Translations under genes and position numbers: made by a program
The notes under the pieces: model-generated
Told to the model about the DNA's origin: nothing
Seen by the model: only the letters and a program-made list of their open reading frames with translations
Databases searched by the model: none
Assembly (NCBI RefSeq): GCF_003665095.1
Contig: NZ_RCHV01000002.1
Coordinates: 4,574,501-4,638,500 of the forward strand
Source: Streptomyces sp. Z26
GTDB taxonomy: Bacteria; Actinomycetota; Actinomycetes; Streptomycetales; Streptomycetaceae
DNA: 64,000 nucleotides
Direction of reading: 5' to 3'
Part shown: one piece after another, positions 15,252-24,183 of the stretch
Layout: every line of letters starts with the position of its first letter
How positions within the stretch are numbered: position 1 is the stretch's first letter

Positions 15252-16076
15252 TCACTCCCGCCGGCGGATCTTGTTGCCCAGCCAGACCAGCGGGTCGTAC
15301 TTCCGGTCGGCCGCGCGCTCCTTCAGCGGGATCAGCGCGTTGTCGGTGATCTTGATGCCTTCCGGGCAGACCTCCGTACAGCACTTCGTGATGTTGCAGT
15401 ACCCCAGCCCGTGCTCGTCCTGCGCCGTCGTCTTACGGTCCAGGCCCTGCTCCTCCGCCGCGTCCAGCGGGTGCATGTCCAGCTCCGCGACCCGCATCAG
15501 GAAGCGCGGACCGGCGAACGCGGGCTTGTTCTCCTCGTGGTCGCGGACGACGTGGCAGGTGTCCTGGCACAGGAAGCACTCGATGCACTTCCGGAACTCC
15601 TGCGAGCGCTCCACGTCCTCCTGCTGCATCCGGTACTCGCCCGGACCCAGCCCCTCCGGCGCCGCGAACGACGGGACCTCGCGCGCCTTCTGGTAGTTGA
15701 ACGACACGTCCGTCACCAGGTCCCGTACGACCGGGAAGGCCCGCAGCGGCGTCACCGTGATGGTGTCCGTCCGCTCGAAGACCGACATGCGCGTCATGCA
15801 CAGCAGCCGGGGGCGGCCGTTGATCTCCGCGCTGCACGAACCGCACTTGCCCGCCTTGCAGTTCCACCGCACCGCCAGGTCGCCCGCCTGGGTCGCCTGG
15901 AGCCGGTGGATGATGTCGAGGACTACCTCGCCCTCGTTCACCTCGACGGTGAAGTCCTCCAGCCCGCCGCCGTCCGTGTCGCCGCGCCAGACGCGGAAGT
16001 GCGCGTCGTAGCTGGTGCTCGGGCGCTCCCCGGCCGGGGCGTCCGCCGTACCGTTCTCCGCACTCGTCGTGCTCAC
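15252..16076 (-). CDS. sdhB: Succinate dehydrogenase iron-sulfur subunit
   Basis: Iron-sulfur subunit that carries electrons from the SdhA flavin to quinone, 274 residues, on the inner membrane face. The [2Fe-2S] ligands lie in NCKAGKCGSCSAE and a later LLC; the [4Fe-4S] and [3Fe-4S] ligands are in CIECFLCQDTC and CTEVCPEGIK. The GTG at 16076 shares its first base with the last base of the sdhA stop codon (TAGTG), implying translational coupling. Downstream is a strong hairpin. The gene order and the type of membrane subunit match the Sdh1-like enzyme (Rv0247c-Rv0249c of mycobacteria) rather than the four-subunit SdhCDAB form. Confidence 0.95.
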   Translation of the reverse strand: MSTTSAENGTADAPAGERPSTSYDAHFRVWRGDTDGGGLEDFTVEVNEGEVVLDIIHRLQATQAGDLAVRWNCKAGKCGSCSAEINGRPRLLCMTRMSVFERTDTITVTPLRAFPVVRDLVTDVSFNYQKAREVPSFAAPEGLGPGEYRMQQEDVERSQEFRKCIECFLCQDTCHVVRDHEENKPAFAGPRFLMRVAELDMHPLDAAEEQGLDRKTTAQDEHGLGYCNITKCCTEVCPEGIKITDNALIPLKERAADRKYDPLVWLGNKIRRRE

Positions 16077-18010
16077 TACGCCGTCAGCTCCTCGTCCGTC
16101 AGGTACTTGATCAGCTCCTCCTTCTCGAAGAGCTCCAGCAGGTCCGCGCGGATCGGCGGCATCTCCCGGCGGCGCAACGAGATCTGGCCCGCGGCGCCCG
16201 CCCCCGCACCCGACGTGGCGTCCGGGTCGGTGAGCGTGCAGACGAGATTCGCGCGCCGCCACTCGCGGTCCATCGCCGGGTAGTCGTCCCGGGTGTGGCC
16301 GCCGCGCGACTCCGTGCGGTTCAGCGCGGCGCGTGCCACGCACTCGCTGACCAGCAGCATGTTCCGCAGGTCGATGGCCAGGTGCCAGCCCGGGTTGAAC
16401 TGCCGGTGCCCCTCGACGCCCGCGTGCCGCGCGCGCTCGCGCAGCTCCGCCAGGCTCTCCAGGGCGCGGGCCATCTCCTCGTCCCGCCGGATGATGCCGA
16501 CCAGGTCGTTCATCGACTGCTGGAGCTGCTGGTGGATGGTGTACGGGTTCTCCGGCGTGCCACCCTCCGCCACCTCCTCCGGCGTGAACGGCCGCAGCGC
16601 CTCCGCCGCCGCCCGGTCGATCTCCGCGTCCGCGACCAGCGGGCGCTCGCCCGCGGCGAACGACTCCGCGTGCCGCGCCGCGTACAGCCCCGCGCGGCGG
16701 CCGAACACCAGCAGGTCCGACAGGGAGTTGCCGCCCAACCGGTTCGAGCCGTGCATGCCGCCGGACACCTCGCCCGCCGCGAACAGGCCGGGGACGCCGA
16801 GCGCCTCACCGGTGTCCGGGTCGACGTCGACACCACCCATCACGTAGTGGCAGGTCGGACCGACCTCCATCGGTTGCGCGGTGATGTCCACGTCCGCCAG
16901 TTCCTTGAACTGGTGGTGCATGGACGGCAGTCGGCGCTTGATGACGTCGGCGGACATCCGCGTCGACACGTCCAGGAACACGCCGCCGTGCGGGGTGCCG
17001 CGGCCCGCCTTCACCTCGGAGTTGATGGCGCGCGCCACCTCGTCACGGGGCAGCAGCTCCGGTGGACGGCGGTGCTTGGCCGGGTCCTCGTACCAGCCGT
17101 CCGCCTCCTCCTCGGACTCGGCGTACTTCTCCTTGAAGACGTCCGGCACGTAGTCGAACATGAAGCGCTTGCCGTCCGAGTTGCGCAGCACGCCGCCGTC
17201 GCCGCGTACGGACTCGGTGACGAGGATGCCCTTCACCGACGGCGGCCAGACCATGCCCGTCGGGTGGAACTGCACGAACTCCATGTTGATCAGCGACGCC
17301 CCGGCGAGCAGCGCCAGCGCGTGCCCGTCCCCGGTGTACTCCCAGGAGTTGGAGGTCACCTTGAACGACTTGCCGATGCCGCCCGTCGCCAGCACCACCG
17401 ACGGCGCCTCGACGACGAAGAACCGGCCGGTCTCGCGCTCGTAGCAGAAGACGCCGGAGACCCGGTCGCCGTCCTTGAGTACGCGCGTGACCGTGCACTC
17501 CTGGAAGACCTTGAGGTGGGACTCGTGGTCCCCGGTCTCCTTGAAGTCCTCCTGCTGCAACGAGACGATCTTCTGCTGGAGGGTGCGGATCAGCTCCAGG
17601 CCCGTACGGTCGCCGACGTGCGCCAGCCGCGGGTACTCGTGGCCGCCGAAGTTCCGCTGGGAGATCCTCCCGTCCTTCGTACGGTCGAAGAGCGCGCCCC
17701 AGGTCTCCAGCTCCCAGACGCGGTCCGGGGCCTCCTTGGCGTGCAGTTCGGCCATGCGCCAGTGGTTCAGGAACTTCCCGCCGCGCATCGTGTCGCGGAA
17801 GTGCACCTGCCAGTTGTCGCCCTCGTTGACGTTGCCCATGCTGGCGGCGATGCCGCCCTCGGCCATCACCGTGTGGGCCTTGCCGAACAGGGACTTGCAG
17901 ATGATCGCGGTGCGCAGGCCCTGCTCCCGGGCCTCGATGGCGGCGCGCAGCCCGGCGCCGCCCGCTCCGACGATCACGACGTCCCACTGCCGGCGTTCGA
18001 CTTGCGTCAT
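16076..18010 (-). CDS. sdhA: Succinate dehydrogenase flavoprotein subunit
   Basis: Flavoprotein of 644 residues that oxidises succinate to fumarate in the TCA cycle. The FAD-binding motif VVIVGAGGAGLRAAIEA is near the N-terminus, the covalent-flavin histidine lies in KAHTVMAEGGIAASMG, and the active-site regions VQFHPTGM and GSNRLGGNSLSDLLVFGRRAG are intact. The ATG at 18010 begins MTQVERRQWDVV. It follows the membrane subunit by 100 bases and is directly coupled to sdhB. This enzyme type is expected to pass electrons to menaquinone via the di-heme anchor encoded upstream. Confidence 0.97.
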   Translation of the reverse strand: MTQVERRQWDVVIVGAGGAGLRAAIEAREQGLRTAIICKSLFGKAHTVMAEGGIAASMGNVNEGDNWQVHFRDTMRGGKFLNHWRMAELHAKEAPDRVWELETWGALFDRTKDGRISQRNFGGHEYPRLAHVGDRTGLELIRTLQQKIVSLQQEDFKETGDHESHLKVFQECTVTRVLKDGDRVSGVFCYERETGRFFVVEAPSVVLATGGIGKSFKVTSNSWEYTGDGHALALLAGASLINMEFVQFHPTGMVWPPSVKGILVTESVRGDGGVLRNSDGKRFMFDYVPDVFKEKYAESEEEADGWYEDPAKHRRPPELLPRDEVARAINSEVKAGRGTPHGGVFLDVSTRMSADVIKRRLPSMHHQFKELADVDITAQPMEVGPTCHYVMGGVDVDPDTGEALGVPGLFAAGEVSGGMHGSNRLGGNSLSDLLVFGRRAGLYAARHAESFAAGERPLVADAEIDRAAAEALRPFTPEEVAEGGTPENPYTIHQQLQQSMNDLVGIIRRDEEMARALESLAELRERARHAGVEGHRQFNPGWHLAIDLRNMLLVSECVARAALNRTESRGGHTRDDYPAMDREWRRANLVCTLTDPDATSGAGAGAAGQISLRRREMPPIRADLLELFEKEELIKYLTDEELTA

Positions 18011-18110
18011 GTGTGGTCGATCCCTCTCAACATCTCTCCGGTCCCGGCGGGTTTCCGTGTCCCCGGGCTTACGTGTGTGTCCCGGAGCGCGCTCCGGTCC
18101 CGCGCGGCCC

Positions 18111-18971
18111 TCAGAAGAAGCGCGGGTCGTCGAACGCCCCGCTGGCCAGCAGGTACACGTAGAAGTCGGCCACCCCCACGCTGATCAGCGAGGCCCAGGC
18201 GAGCTGCATGTGCCGCTCGTTGAGCCTGCCGACGAAGCCCCACATCCGGTACCGCACCGGGTGCTTGGAGAAGTGCCGCAGCCGTCCGCCGATGATGTGC
18301 CTGCACGAGTGGCAGGAGAGGGTGTACGCCCAGATCAACGTGATGTTGGCCAGGAACACGAGCGTGCCGAGGCCCATGTGGCCCCACTCGTAGTCCGCGT
18401 CGCGGAAGCTGAGCAGGGTGTCGTAGGTGAGGATGACCGCGACCAGCAGGGCGGCGTAGAAGAAGTACCGGTGCAGGTTCTGGAGGATGAGCGGGAAGCG
18501 GGTCTCGCCCGTGTACTTCTTGTGCGGCTCGGCCACGGCGCAGGCGGGGGGCGAGGCCCAGAAGCCCCGGTAGTACGCCTTGCGGTAGTAGTAGCAGGTG
18601 AGCCGGAAGCCGAGCGGGAAGATCAGGATGAGCAGCGCGGGCGACAGACCCCACCAGCCGCCGAAGACCTCCCAGTTGGGCCCGCCCCGCATCGTCTCGC
18701 AGTTCTCCGCGAGGCAGGGGGAGTAGAACGGGGAGACGTACGGCGCGTCGTAGTAGTCCGTGTTCGCGAACGCCCGCCACGTCGAGTACACGACGAAGCA
18801 GAGCAGCCCGAACGCCGTCGCCGCCGGTGCCAGCCACCAGCGGTCGACCCGCAGGTGGCGTTCGGGGATGGCGGCGCGCCCGGGGGCGTCCGTGACGCCC
18901 CCGGGCGCGGGACGGTGCTCGGGGCTGTCCGGGCCCGCGGGCCCGGTGGGTTGAGTGGTTCCGGTGGCCAA
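18111..18971 (-). CDS. sdhC: Succinate dehydrogenase membrane anchor subunit (Sdh1-type)
   Basis: A 286-residue integral membrane protein with five predicted helices (WLAPAATAFGLLCFVVYSTW, LSPALLILIFPLGFRLTCYY, RYFFYAALLVAVILTYDTLL, TLVFLANITLIWAYTLSCHS, WASLISVGVADFYVYLL). Its position ahead of sdhA-sdhB and its topology match the single large anchor of mycobacterial Sdh1 (Rv0249c). Several conserved histidines (NLHRYF, LSCHSCRH, HFSKH) are candidate heme ligands. The first 40 residues are a Pro/Gly-rich cytoplasmic tail. The ATG at 18971 is used. It is often annotated only as hypothetical, so the assignment rests on context plus topology. Confidence 0.85.
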   Translation of the reverse strand: MATGTTQPTGPAGPDSPEHRPAPGGVTDAPGRAAIPERHLRVDRWWLAPAATAFGLLCFVVYSTWRAFANTDYYDAPYVSPFYSPCLAENCETMRGGPNWEVFGGWWGLSPALLILIFPLGFRLTCYYYRKAYYRGFWASPPACAVAEPHKKYTGETRFPLILQNLHRYFFYAALLVAVILTYDTLLSFRDADYEWGHMGLGTLVFLANITLIWAYTLSCHSCRHIIGGRLRHFSKHPVRYRMWGFVGRLNERHMQLAWASLISVGVADFYVYLLASGAFDDPRFF

Positions 18972-19046
18972 GAGTGTCTCCGTCGGAGAAAGGGGGAGGG
19001 GGTGGCGGTCAGCGCCCGGGACACGGTGCCCCGGCGGGACCGGGAG

Positions 19047-19334
19047 TCAGGGCGCGCGTCGGTCCTTCGCCCCCAGGCCCTCGTCCTCCGCGTCCGTCCA
19101 CAGAGCGCTGTCGTACGGCGCGTCCGGGATGCTCACCATCTCGGGGCGCTGCGTGGCGGGTTGGTCCGGGCTCGACGCGCGGAGCAGTGCGAGCGACTCC
19201 CGCAGGTGCTCGATGTCGCTGCGCATGCGCCGTAGTTCCAGGCTGTTGTCGACCTCCTGCTCGAGGCGGCTCACGCTCCGGGTGAGTTCGTCCAGACAGC
19301 GTTGGACGGTGGTCAGTTCGTCCTGCAGTGACAT
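19047..19334 (-). CDS. Small coiled-coil protein, first gene of the sdh operon
   Basis: A 95-residue protein starting MSLQDELTTVQRCLDELTRS, with heptad-like leucines through residue 52 (VSRLEQEVDNSLELRRMRSD, then IEHLRESLALLRA) and an acidic, disordered C-terminus. The ATG at 19334 has a GGAGG ribosome-binding site 10 nt upstream. It precedes the sdh membrane subunit gene by 75 bases on the same strand, so it is probably co-transcribed. No domain is recognised. Possible roles are assembly or oligomerisation of the dehydrogenase, but that is only suggested by location. Confidence 0.75.
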   Translation of the reverse strand: MSLQDELTTVQRCLDELTRSVSRLEQEVDNSLELRRMRSDIEHLRESLALLRASSPDQPATQRPEMVSIPDAPYDSALWTDAEDEGLGAKDRRAP

Positions 19335-19745
19335 GTTCTGCGTACCTCCGCGGGCTGGTGGCCGGATCGGCTCACGCGCATGCGAGTGTTCCTGGTCACA
19401 CTTCCGTTGGGAAGGGCGCTGCACCGGTTTCCCCCGACGGAGTGCGCAGGTTCCCCCGCGGGTGCCGGGTGAGGGCCCGGCGGCGGCGCCTACGGGGAGC
19501 GTGTTCGAGGCGCGCGTACGGCGTGCGGGTGCGGGCGGGGGCGCGTACGGGGCGGGGCGCGCGCGGCGGGCTCCGCCGCACGGGTGGCGTGCCGCCGGGG
19601 CCGCGCCGTGTCGCCGCGCCGGACGCGGCCGCGTCACCTTCAGTGGGCCCCGGACGAAGATGTGATGAGCCGCAAAGCCACCGGCGCGACCGTCGTGCGC
19701 GACGTACGGCCGCGGGGCGTGCGGCAGGCCCCGGAGGTTTGAGCG
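19335..19745. other. Intergenic region between the sdh operon and the binding-protein gene
   Basis: This 411-base divergent spacer must hold both promoters. It is extremely GC-rich between 19440 and 19640 with no convincing gene. Two related GGTTTCCCCCG / GGTTCCCCCG segments occur near 19426 and 19449. A good GGAGG ribosome-binding site stands before the ATG at 19746. I could not pick reliable -10/-35 pairs. Confidence 0.4.
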
Positions 19746-21962
19746 ATGCCAGCCGTGCCCGCCGTCGACACCGCCGCCCGGCGCTGTGCCGCCGTACTCC
19801 TCGCCGTGACCCTGCTGGCCCCCGTCGCCGGGTGCTCCTCCGACGACGACGGCTCCGACGGCCGCAGCGGCGCGGCCCGCGACGTACCCGCCGCCGCGCG
19901 CGACCACGTCGCCACCGGCGGCACCCTCCGCTGGGCCGTCGACACGCGGCCGACCACGCTCAACGCCTTCCAGTCCGACGCCGACAAGACCACCGCCCGC
20001 GTCGCCGCCGCGACGCTCCCGCAGCTGTTCACGTTGGACAGCCGGGCCCGGCCGCAGCGCAACGGCGCGTACCTGAGCGACGCCGAGGTCACCGCCCGCG
20101 AGCCGCAGCAGAAGGTCGTCTACACCCTCCAGCCCGACGCGCGCTGGAGCGACGGACGGCCCATCGGGGTGGCCGACTTCCAGGCCCAGTGGCGGGCCCT
20201 GAACGGCGGCGACAGCGCGTACTGGGCGGCGCGCAACGCGGGCTACGACCGGATCGAGAAGATCGGCAAGGGCCCCGGCCCCCGCCAGGTCGAGGTCACC
20301 TTCGGGCAGCCGTACGCCGAGTGGCAGTCCCTCTTCACCCCTCTCTACCCGCGCTCCGTCATGGACCGCCCGAAGGCGTTCAACGAGTCGGCCCGCCGCG
20401 AACTCCCCGTCTCCGGCGGCCCGTTCCGGGTACGCGGGACGGACCGCGAGGAGGACACCACGACGCTCGAACGCGACCCGCGCTGGTGGGGCCCGCCCGC
20501 GAAGCTGGAACGGATCGTGCTGCGCGCCGTACCGCGCGCCGAGCGCGAGGAGGCCCTGGCGGCCGGGGAGTTGGACCTCGCGGAGGTCGACCCGGCGGTG
20601 GCGGACCGTATCGACGCCGCCGCCCCCGCCTCGGCGGCCGGTGACGCCGAGACGACCGGGGACGCCGACGCGAAGAAGCGCGCGGAGACGGGGGAGAAGG
20701 AGGCGAAGGGGCAGGACCAGGAGAAGGGGAAGCCGGAGGGAGAACGCCGCCGCCAGCTGCGCGGCTTCACCGTGCGCCGCGCCCTGGAACCCGCGTACAC
20801 GCAGCTCGCCCTCAACGGTTCCAGCGGGCCCCTCGCGGACCCCCGCGTCCGCCGCGCCGTCGCCCGTACGGTGGACCGCGAGGCGCTGGCCGAGGAGGCA
20901 CTGGGCAGCGCCGGGCTCCCCGCCGAACCGCTCGGCAGCCACCTGCGGATGCGCGACCAGCACGGCTACCACGACAGCAGCGACGCGCTCGGCGGCCGCG
21001 ACGTGGAGTCCGCACAGGCGCTGCTCGCGGACGCCGGCTGGAAGGGCGCCACCGTCACCGGGCCCGAACGGGACGGGGACGGCCCGCGGCAGGACGTGAA
21101 CGCCGACGGAGAAGGGGAGAGCGACGGCGAGGCCGAGACCGACGACCGCGCCCCCCGCGCCCGTACGCGTACCGGCGGGGACCTCGCCGCACCCGTCACG
21201 GCCGCCGAGGCCGCCCGCATCCAGAGCGGCCCGCTCACCCTCGCCCCCGACGCCGCCGCCCAGCGCGCCGGGCTGCTCGCCCAACTCGCCCGCGCGGCCG
21301 ACCGGGAGGCGCGCGCGCACGACACCGGACGCGAGGAGCGCCGGGCCCGCGCCACCCGGCGGGACGCGGCGGACGCGCGGGCCCGCGCCGACGAGATGCG
21401 GCTGCTGACCGACGGCCGCGCGACGGCCGTACGGGTCCGCGGCGGGCAGCCGCTCTCCCTCCGCATGGTGCTGCCGTCCGGCCCCTCCACGGAGACGGTG
21501 CGGCGCAGCGGGCAGCGCATCGCGCGCTCCCTGAACGCCGTCGGCGTCCGCACCGAGATCGAGCACGTCGCCGACGACGGCCGCTTCCGCGACCGCGTCG
21601 CCTCCGGCGACTACGACCTGACCCTCTACACCTGGCCCGCCAGCGGCTACCCCGCCACCGACGCCGGGCCCATCTTCGCCAAGCCCGTCCCCGCCGAGGA
21701 CGGTTCGCTCACCGTCGAGCAGAACTACACGCGCGTCGGCACCGACCGTATCGACCAGCTCTTCGAGGAGGCGTCGACCGAACTGGACGACGGCGCGCGG
21801 CAGGACCTGCTGCACGGCGCGGACGCCCGGATCTGGGCCGCGGCCGGTTCCGTACCCCTCTACCAGCGGCCGCAGCTCGTCGCGGCCCGTACGAAGATCG
21901 TCAACGCTGGGGCGTTCGGCTTCGAGACCCCGCGCTACCAGGACATCGGCTTCCGGAAGTAG
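19746..21962 (+). CDS. Lipoprotein solute-binding protein of a peptide-type ABC transporter (SBP_bac_5)
   Basis: A 738-residue lipoprotein that should capture a peptide or related solute outside the membrane. The signal peptide ends in the lipobox LLAPVAGC (Cys near residue 29). SBP_bac_5 landmarks are TGGTLRWAVDTRPTTLNAF, WSDGRPIGVADFQAQW and, at the C-terminus, DYDLTLYTWPASGYPATDAG. The length is well above the usual 530-600 residues because of two charged, low-complexity insertions (about residues 296-336 and 440-560) rich in Asp, Glu, Lys and Arg. The ATG has a GGAGG site. No permease genes are adjacent on this side; typA follows, so it may work with the bldK-type permease 4 kb downstream or with one elsewhere. 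Confidence 0.85.
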   Translation: MPAVPAVDTAARRCAAVLLAVTLLAPVAGCSSDDDGSDGRSGAARDVPAAARDHVATGGTLRWAVDTRPTTLNAFQSDADKTTARVAAATLPQLFTLDSRARPQRNGAYLSDAEVTAREPQQKVVYTLQPDARWSDGRPIGVADFQAQWRALNGGDSAYWAARNAGYDRIEKIGKGPGPRQVEVTFGQPYAEWQSLFTPLYPRSVMDRPKAFNESARRELPVSGGPFRVRGTDREEDTTTLERDPRWWGPPAKLERIVLRAVPRAEREEALAAGELDLAEVDPAVADRIDAAAPASAAGDAETTGDADAKKRAETGEKEAKGQDQEKGKPEGERRRQLRGFTVRRALEPAYTQLALNGSSGPLADPRVRRAVARTVDREALAEEALGSAGLPAEPLGSHLRMRDQHGYHDSSDALGGRDVESAQALLADAGWKGATVTGPERDGDGPRQDVNADGEGESDGEAETDDRAPRARTRTGGDLAAPVTAAEAARIQSGPLTLAPDAAAQRAGLLAQLARAADREARAHDTGREERRARATRRDAADARARADEMRLLTDGRATAVRVRGGQPLSLRMVLPSGPSTETVRRSGQRIARSLNAVGVRTEIEHVADDGRFRDRVASGDYDLTLYTWPASGYPATDAGPIFAKPVPAEDGSLTVEQNYTRVGTDRIDQLFEEASTELDDGARQDLLHGADARIWAAAGSVPLYQRPQLVAARTKIVNAGAFGFETPRYQDIGFRK

Positions 21963-22123
21963 CCCCCGCGCCGGTACCCCGCGCGGCCCGGGGCGGCCCC
22001 CGCCGCTCCGGGCCCGTACGATGGGTGTACTGGCCGCGGCGCACACCTAGGGATGAGCCCGGCGGGCGCGCGCACCGCACCGGTCGCGCCGCCATCCATC
22101 CGACCGGGAAGAAGCGCCTTCGC

Positions 22124-23995
22124 ATGCCCACGCGCAACGACATCCGTAACGTCGCCATCGTCGCCCACGTCGACCACGGCAAGACGACCCTGGTGGACGC
22201 CATGCTGAAGCAGGCGGGCGCCTTCGCCGCACACCAGCTGGAGTCCGTCGACGACCGGATGATGGACTCCAACGACCTGGAGCGCGAGAAGGGCATCACC
22301 ATCCTCGCGAAGAACACCGCCGTCCGTTACCACCCCAAGGGCGGCGGCGACCCGGTCGTCATCAACATCATCGACACCCCCGGCCACGCCGACTTCGGTG
22401 GCGAGGTCGAGCGCGGCCTCTCCATGGTCGACGCGGTCGTGCTCCTCGTGGACGCCTCCGAGGGCCCGCTGCCGCAGACCCGGTTCGTGCTGCGGAAGGC
22501 CCTGGAGGCCCGCCTCCCGGTGATCCTCTGCATCAACAAGACGGACCGGTCCGACTCCCGTATCGCGACGGTCGTCGACGACACGTACGACCTGTTCCTC
22601 GACCTGGACGCGGACGAGGAGCAGATCGAGTTCCCCATCGTCTACGCCTGCGCGCGCGACGGCATCGCCTCCCTCACCAAGCCCGCCGACGGCACGGTGC
22701 CGCAGGACAGCGACAGCCTCGAACCGTTCTTCAGCACGCTGCTGGAGACCGTGCCCGCGCCCACGTACGAGGAGGACGCGCCGCTCCAGGCGCACGTCAC
22801 CAACCTCGACGCCGACAACTTCCTCGGCCGCATCGCGCTCTGCCGCGTGCAGAACGGCACCCTCCGCAAGGGCCAGACCGTCGCCTGGATGCAGCGCAAC
22901 GGCACCGTGCAGAACGTCCGCATCACCGAGCTGCTGATGACCGAGGCGCTCACCCGCAAGCCCGCCGAGGAGGCGGGTCCCGGTGACATCTGCGCCGTCG
23001 CGGGCATCCCCGAGATCATGATCGGCGAGACCCTGGCCGACGCCGAGAACCCGGTGGCGCTGCCGCTGATCACGGTCGACGAGCCGGCGATCTCCATGAC
23101 CATCGGCACGAACACCTCGCCGCTCGTCGGCAAGGGCGGCAAGGGCCACAAGGTCACCGCCCGCCAGGTGAAGGACCGCCTCGACAAGGAGCTGATCGGC
23201 AACGTCTCGCTGCGCGTCCTGACCACCGAGCGGCCCGACGCCTGGGAGGTGCAGGGCCGCGGCGAACTGGCCCTCGCGATCCTGGTCGAGACGATGCGCC
23301 GGGAGGGCTTCGAGCTGACCGTCGGCAAGCCCGAGGTCGTCACGCGCGAGATCGACGGCAAGACGTACGAGCCCATCGAGCGCATGACGATCGACTCGCC
23401 CGAGGAGCACCTGGGCGCGATCACGCAGCTGATGGCGGCGCGCAAGGGCCGTATGGAGACGATGGTCAACCACGGTTCGGGCTGGGTGCGGATGGAGTGG
23501 ATCGTGCCGTCCCGCGGCCTCATCGGCTTCCGTACGGAGTTCCTGACGGACACCCGCGGCACCGGCATCGCGCACTCCATCTCCGAGGGCCACGAGCCGT
23601 GGTTCGGCGAGCTGCGGACGCGCAACAGCGGCTCGCTGGTCGCGGACCGCTCCGGCTCGGCGACGCCCTTCGCCATGATGAACCTCCAGGAGCGCGGCAC
23701 GATCTTCATCGAGCCGGGCACCGAGGTGTACGAGGGCATGCTCGTCGGTGAGAACTCGCGGGCCGACGACATGGACGTGAACATCACCAAGGAGAAGAAG
23801 CTCACCAACATGCGCGCCGCCTCCGCCGACACCACGGAGAACCTGGTGCCGCCGCGGAAGCTCTCGCTGGAGCAGTCGTTGGAGTTCTGCCGCGAGGACG
23901 AGTGCATCGAGGTGACCCCGGAGACGGTCCGCATCCGCAAGGTCGTGCTCGACGCGCGCGAGCGTGGTCGGGCGGCGTCCCGCGCCAAGCGGTGA
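22124..23995 (+). CDS. typA: Ribosome-associated translational GTPase TypA/BipA
   Basis: GTPase of 623 residues related to EF-G and LepA; it binds the ribosome and helps 50S assembly and stress adaptation. GTPase motifs are HVDHGKTTLVD (G1), REKGITI (G2), DTPGHADFGGEV (G3) and CINKTDRSD (G4). The beta-barrel and EF-G-like domains and the TypA-specific C-terminal domain follow (VPSRGLIGFRTEFLTDTRG, NSGSLVADRSGSATPFAM). The ATG at 22124 is the start matching the family (PTRNDIRNVAIVAHVDHG). A terminator hairpin follows at 24024. In streptomycetes typA normally sits beside this binding-protein gene and the bldK cluster. Confidence 0.97.
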   Translation: MPTRNDIRNVAIVAHVDHGKTTLVDAMLKQAGAFAAHQLESVDDRMMDSNDLEREKGITILAKNTAVRYHPKGGGDPVVINIIDTPGHADFGGEVERGLSMVDAVVLLVDASEGPLPQTRFVLRKALEARLPVILCINKTDRSDSRIATVVDDTYDLFLDLDADEEQIEFPIVYACARDGIASLTKPADGTVPQDSDSLEPFFSTLLETVPAPTYEEDAPLQAHVTNLDADNFLGRIALCRVQNGTLRKGQTVAWMQRNGTVQNVRITELLMTEALTRKPAEEAGPGDICAVAGIPEIMIGETLADAENPVALPLITVDEPAISMTIGTNTSPLVGKGGKGHKVTARQVKDRLDKELIGNVSLRVLTTERPDAWEVQGRGELALAILVETMRREGFELTVGKPEVVTREIDGKTYEPIERMTIDSPEEHLGAITQLMAARKGRMETMVNHGSGWVRMEWIVPSRGLIGFRTEFLTDTRGTGIAHSISEGHEPWFGELRTRNSGSLVADRSGSATPFAMMNLQERGTIFIEPGTEVYEGMLVGENSRADDMDVNITKEKKLTNMRAASADTTENLVPPRKLSLEQSLEFCREDECIEVTPETVRIRKVVLDARERGRAASRAKR

Positions 23996-24023
23996 CCGTC
24001 CGGAGGTAGCCGGAGGGACAGGA

Positions 24024-24055
24024 GAGGGGTGCTTCGCGACGGCGAAGCACCCCTC
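24024..24055. terminator. Bidirectional terminator after typA
   Basis: A perfect 14-bp stem (24024-24037 with 24042-24055; GAGGGGTGCTTCGC arm) closes a 4-nt GACG loop. It lies between the convergent typA and the membrane protein gene at 24184 and can serve both. Confidence 0.8.
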
Positions 24056-24183
24056 CCGCATACGGGGGTTACCCGCGGGTCCGGGATGTCGGTGGCGGCC
24101 GGGGGTCCGTCGAGCGGTGTTGCCTGGTGCCCGTGCCGCAACCGGGTCCGTCAGTCACCGCAGTCCGCGCCCGAGCCGCCGGG

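Noticed and set aside
12221..15349. Long plus-strand open frame beginning with ATG 12221 after a good AAGGAG sequence
   Set aside because: Its product is an Arg/Ala/Gly/Pro-rich artefact of high GC, and it overlaps the well-supported HTH-pseudoglycosidase gene in another frame and the FGE gene on the other strand.
19335..22046. Continuation of the minus-strand frame upstream of the coiled-coil gene
   Set aside because: Only the last 95 residues (from 19334) form a plausible protein with a ribosome-binding site; the rest is antisense to the binding-protein gene and low in complexity.
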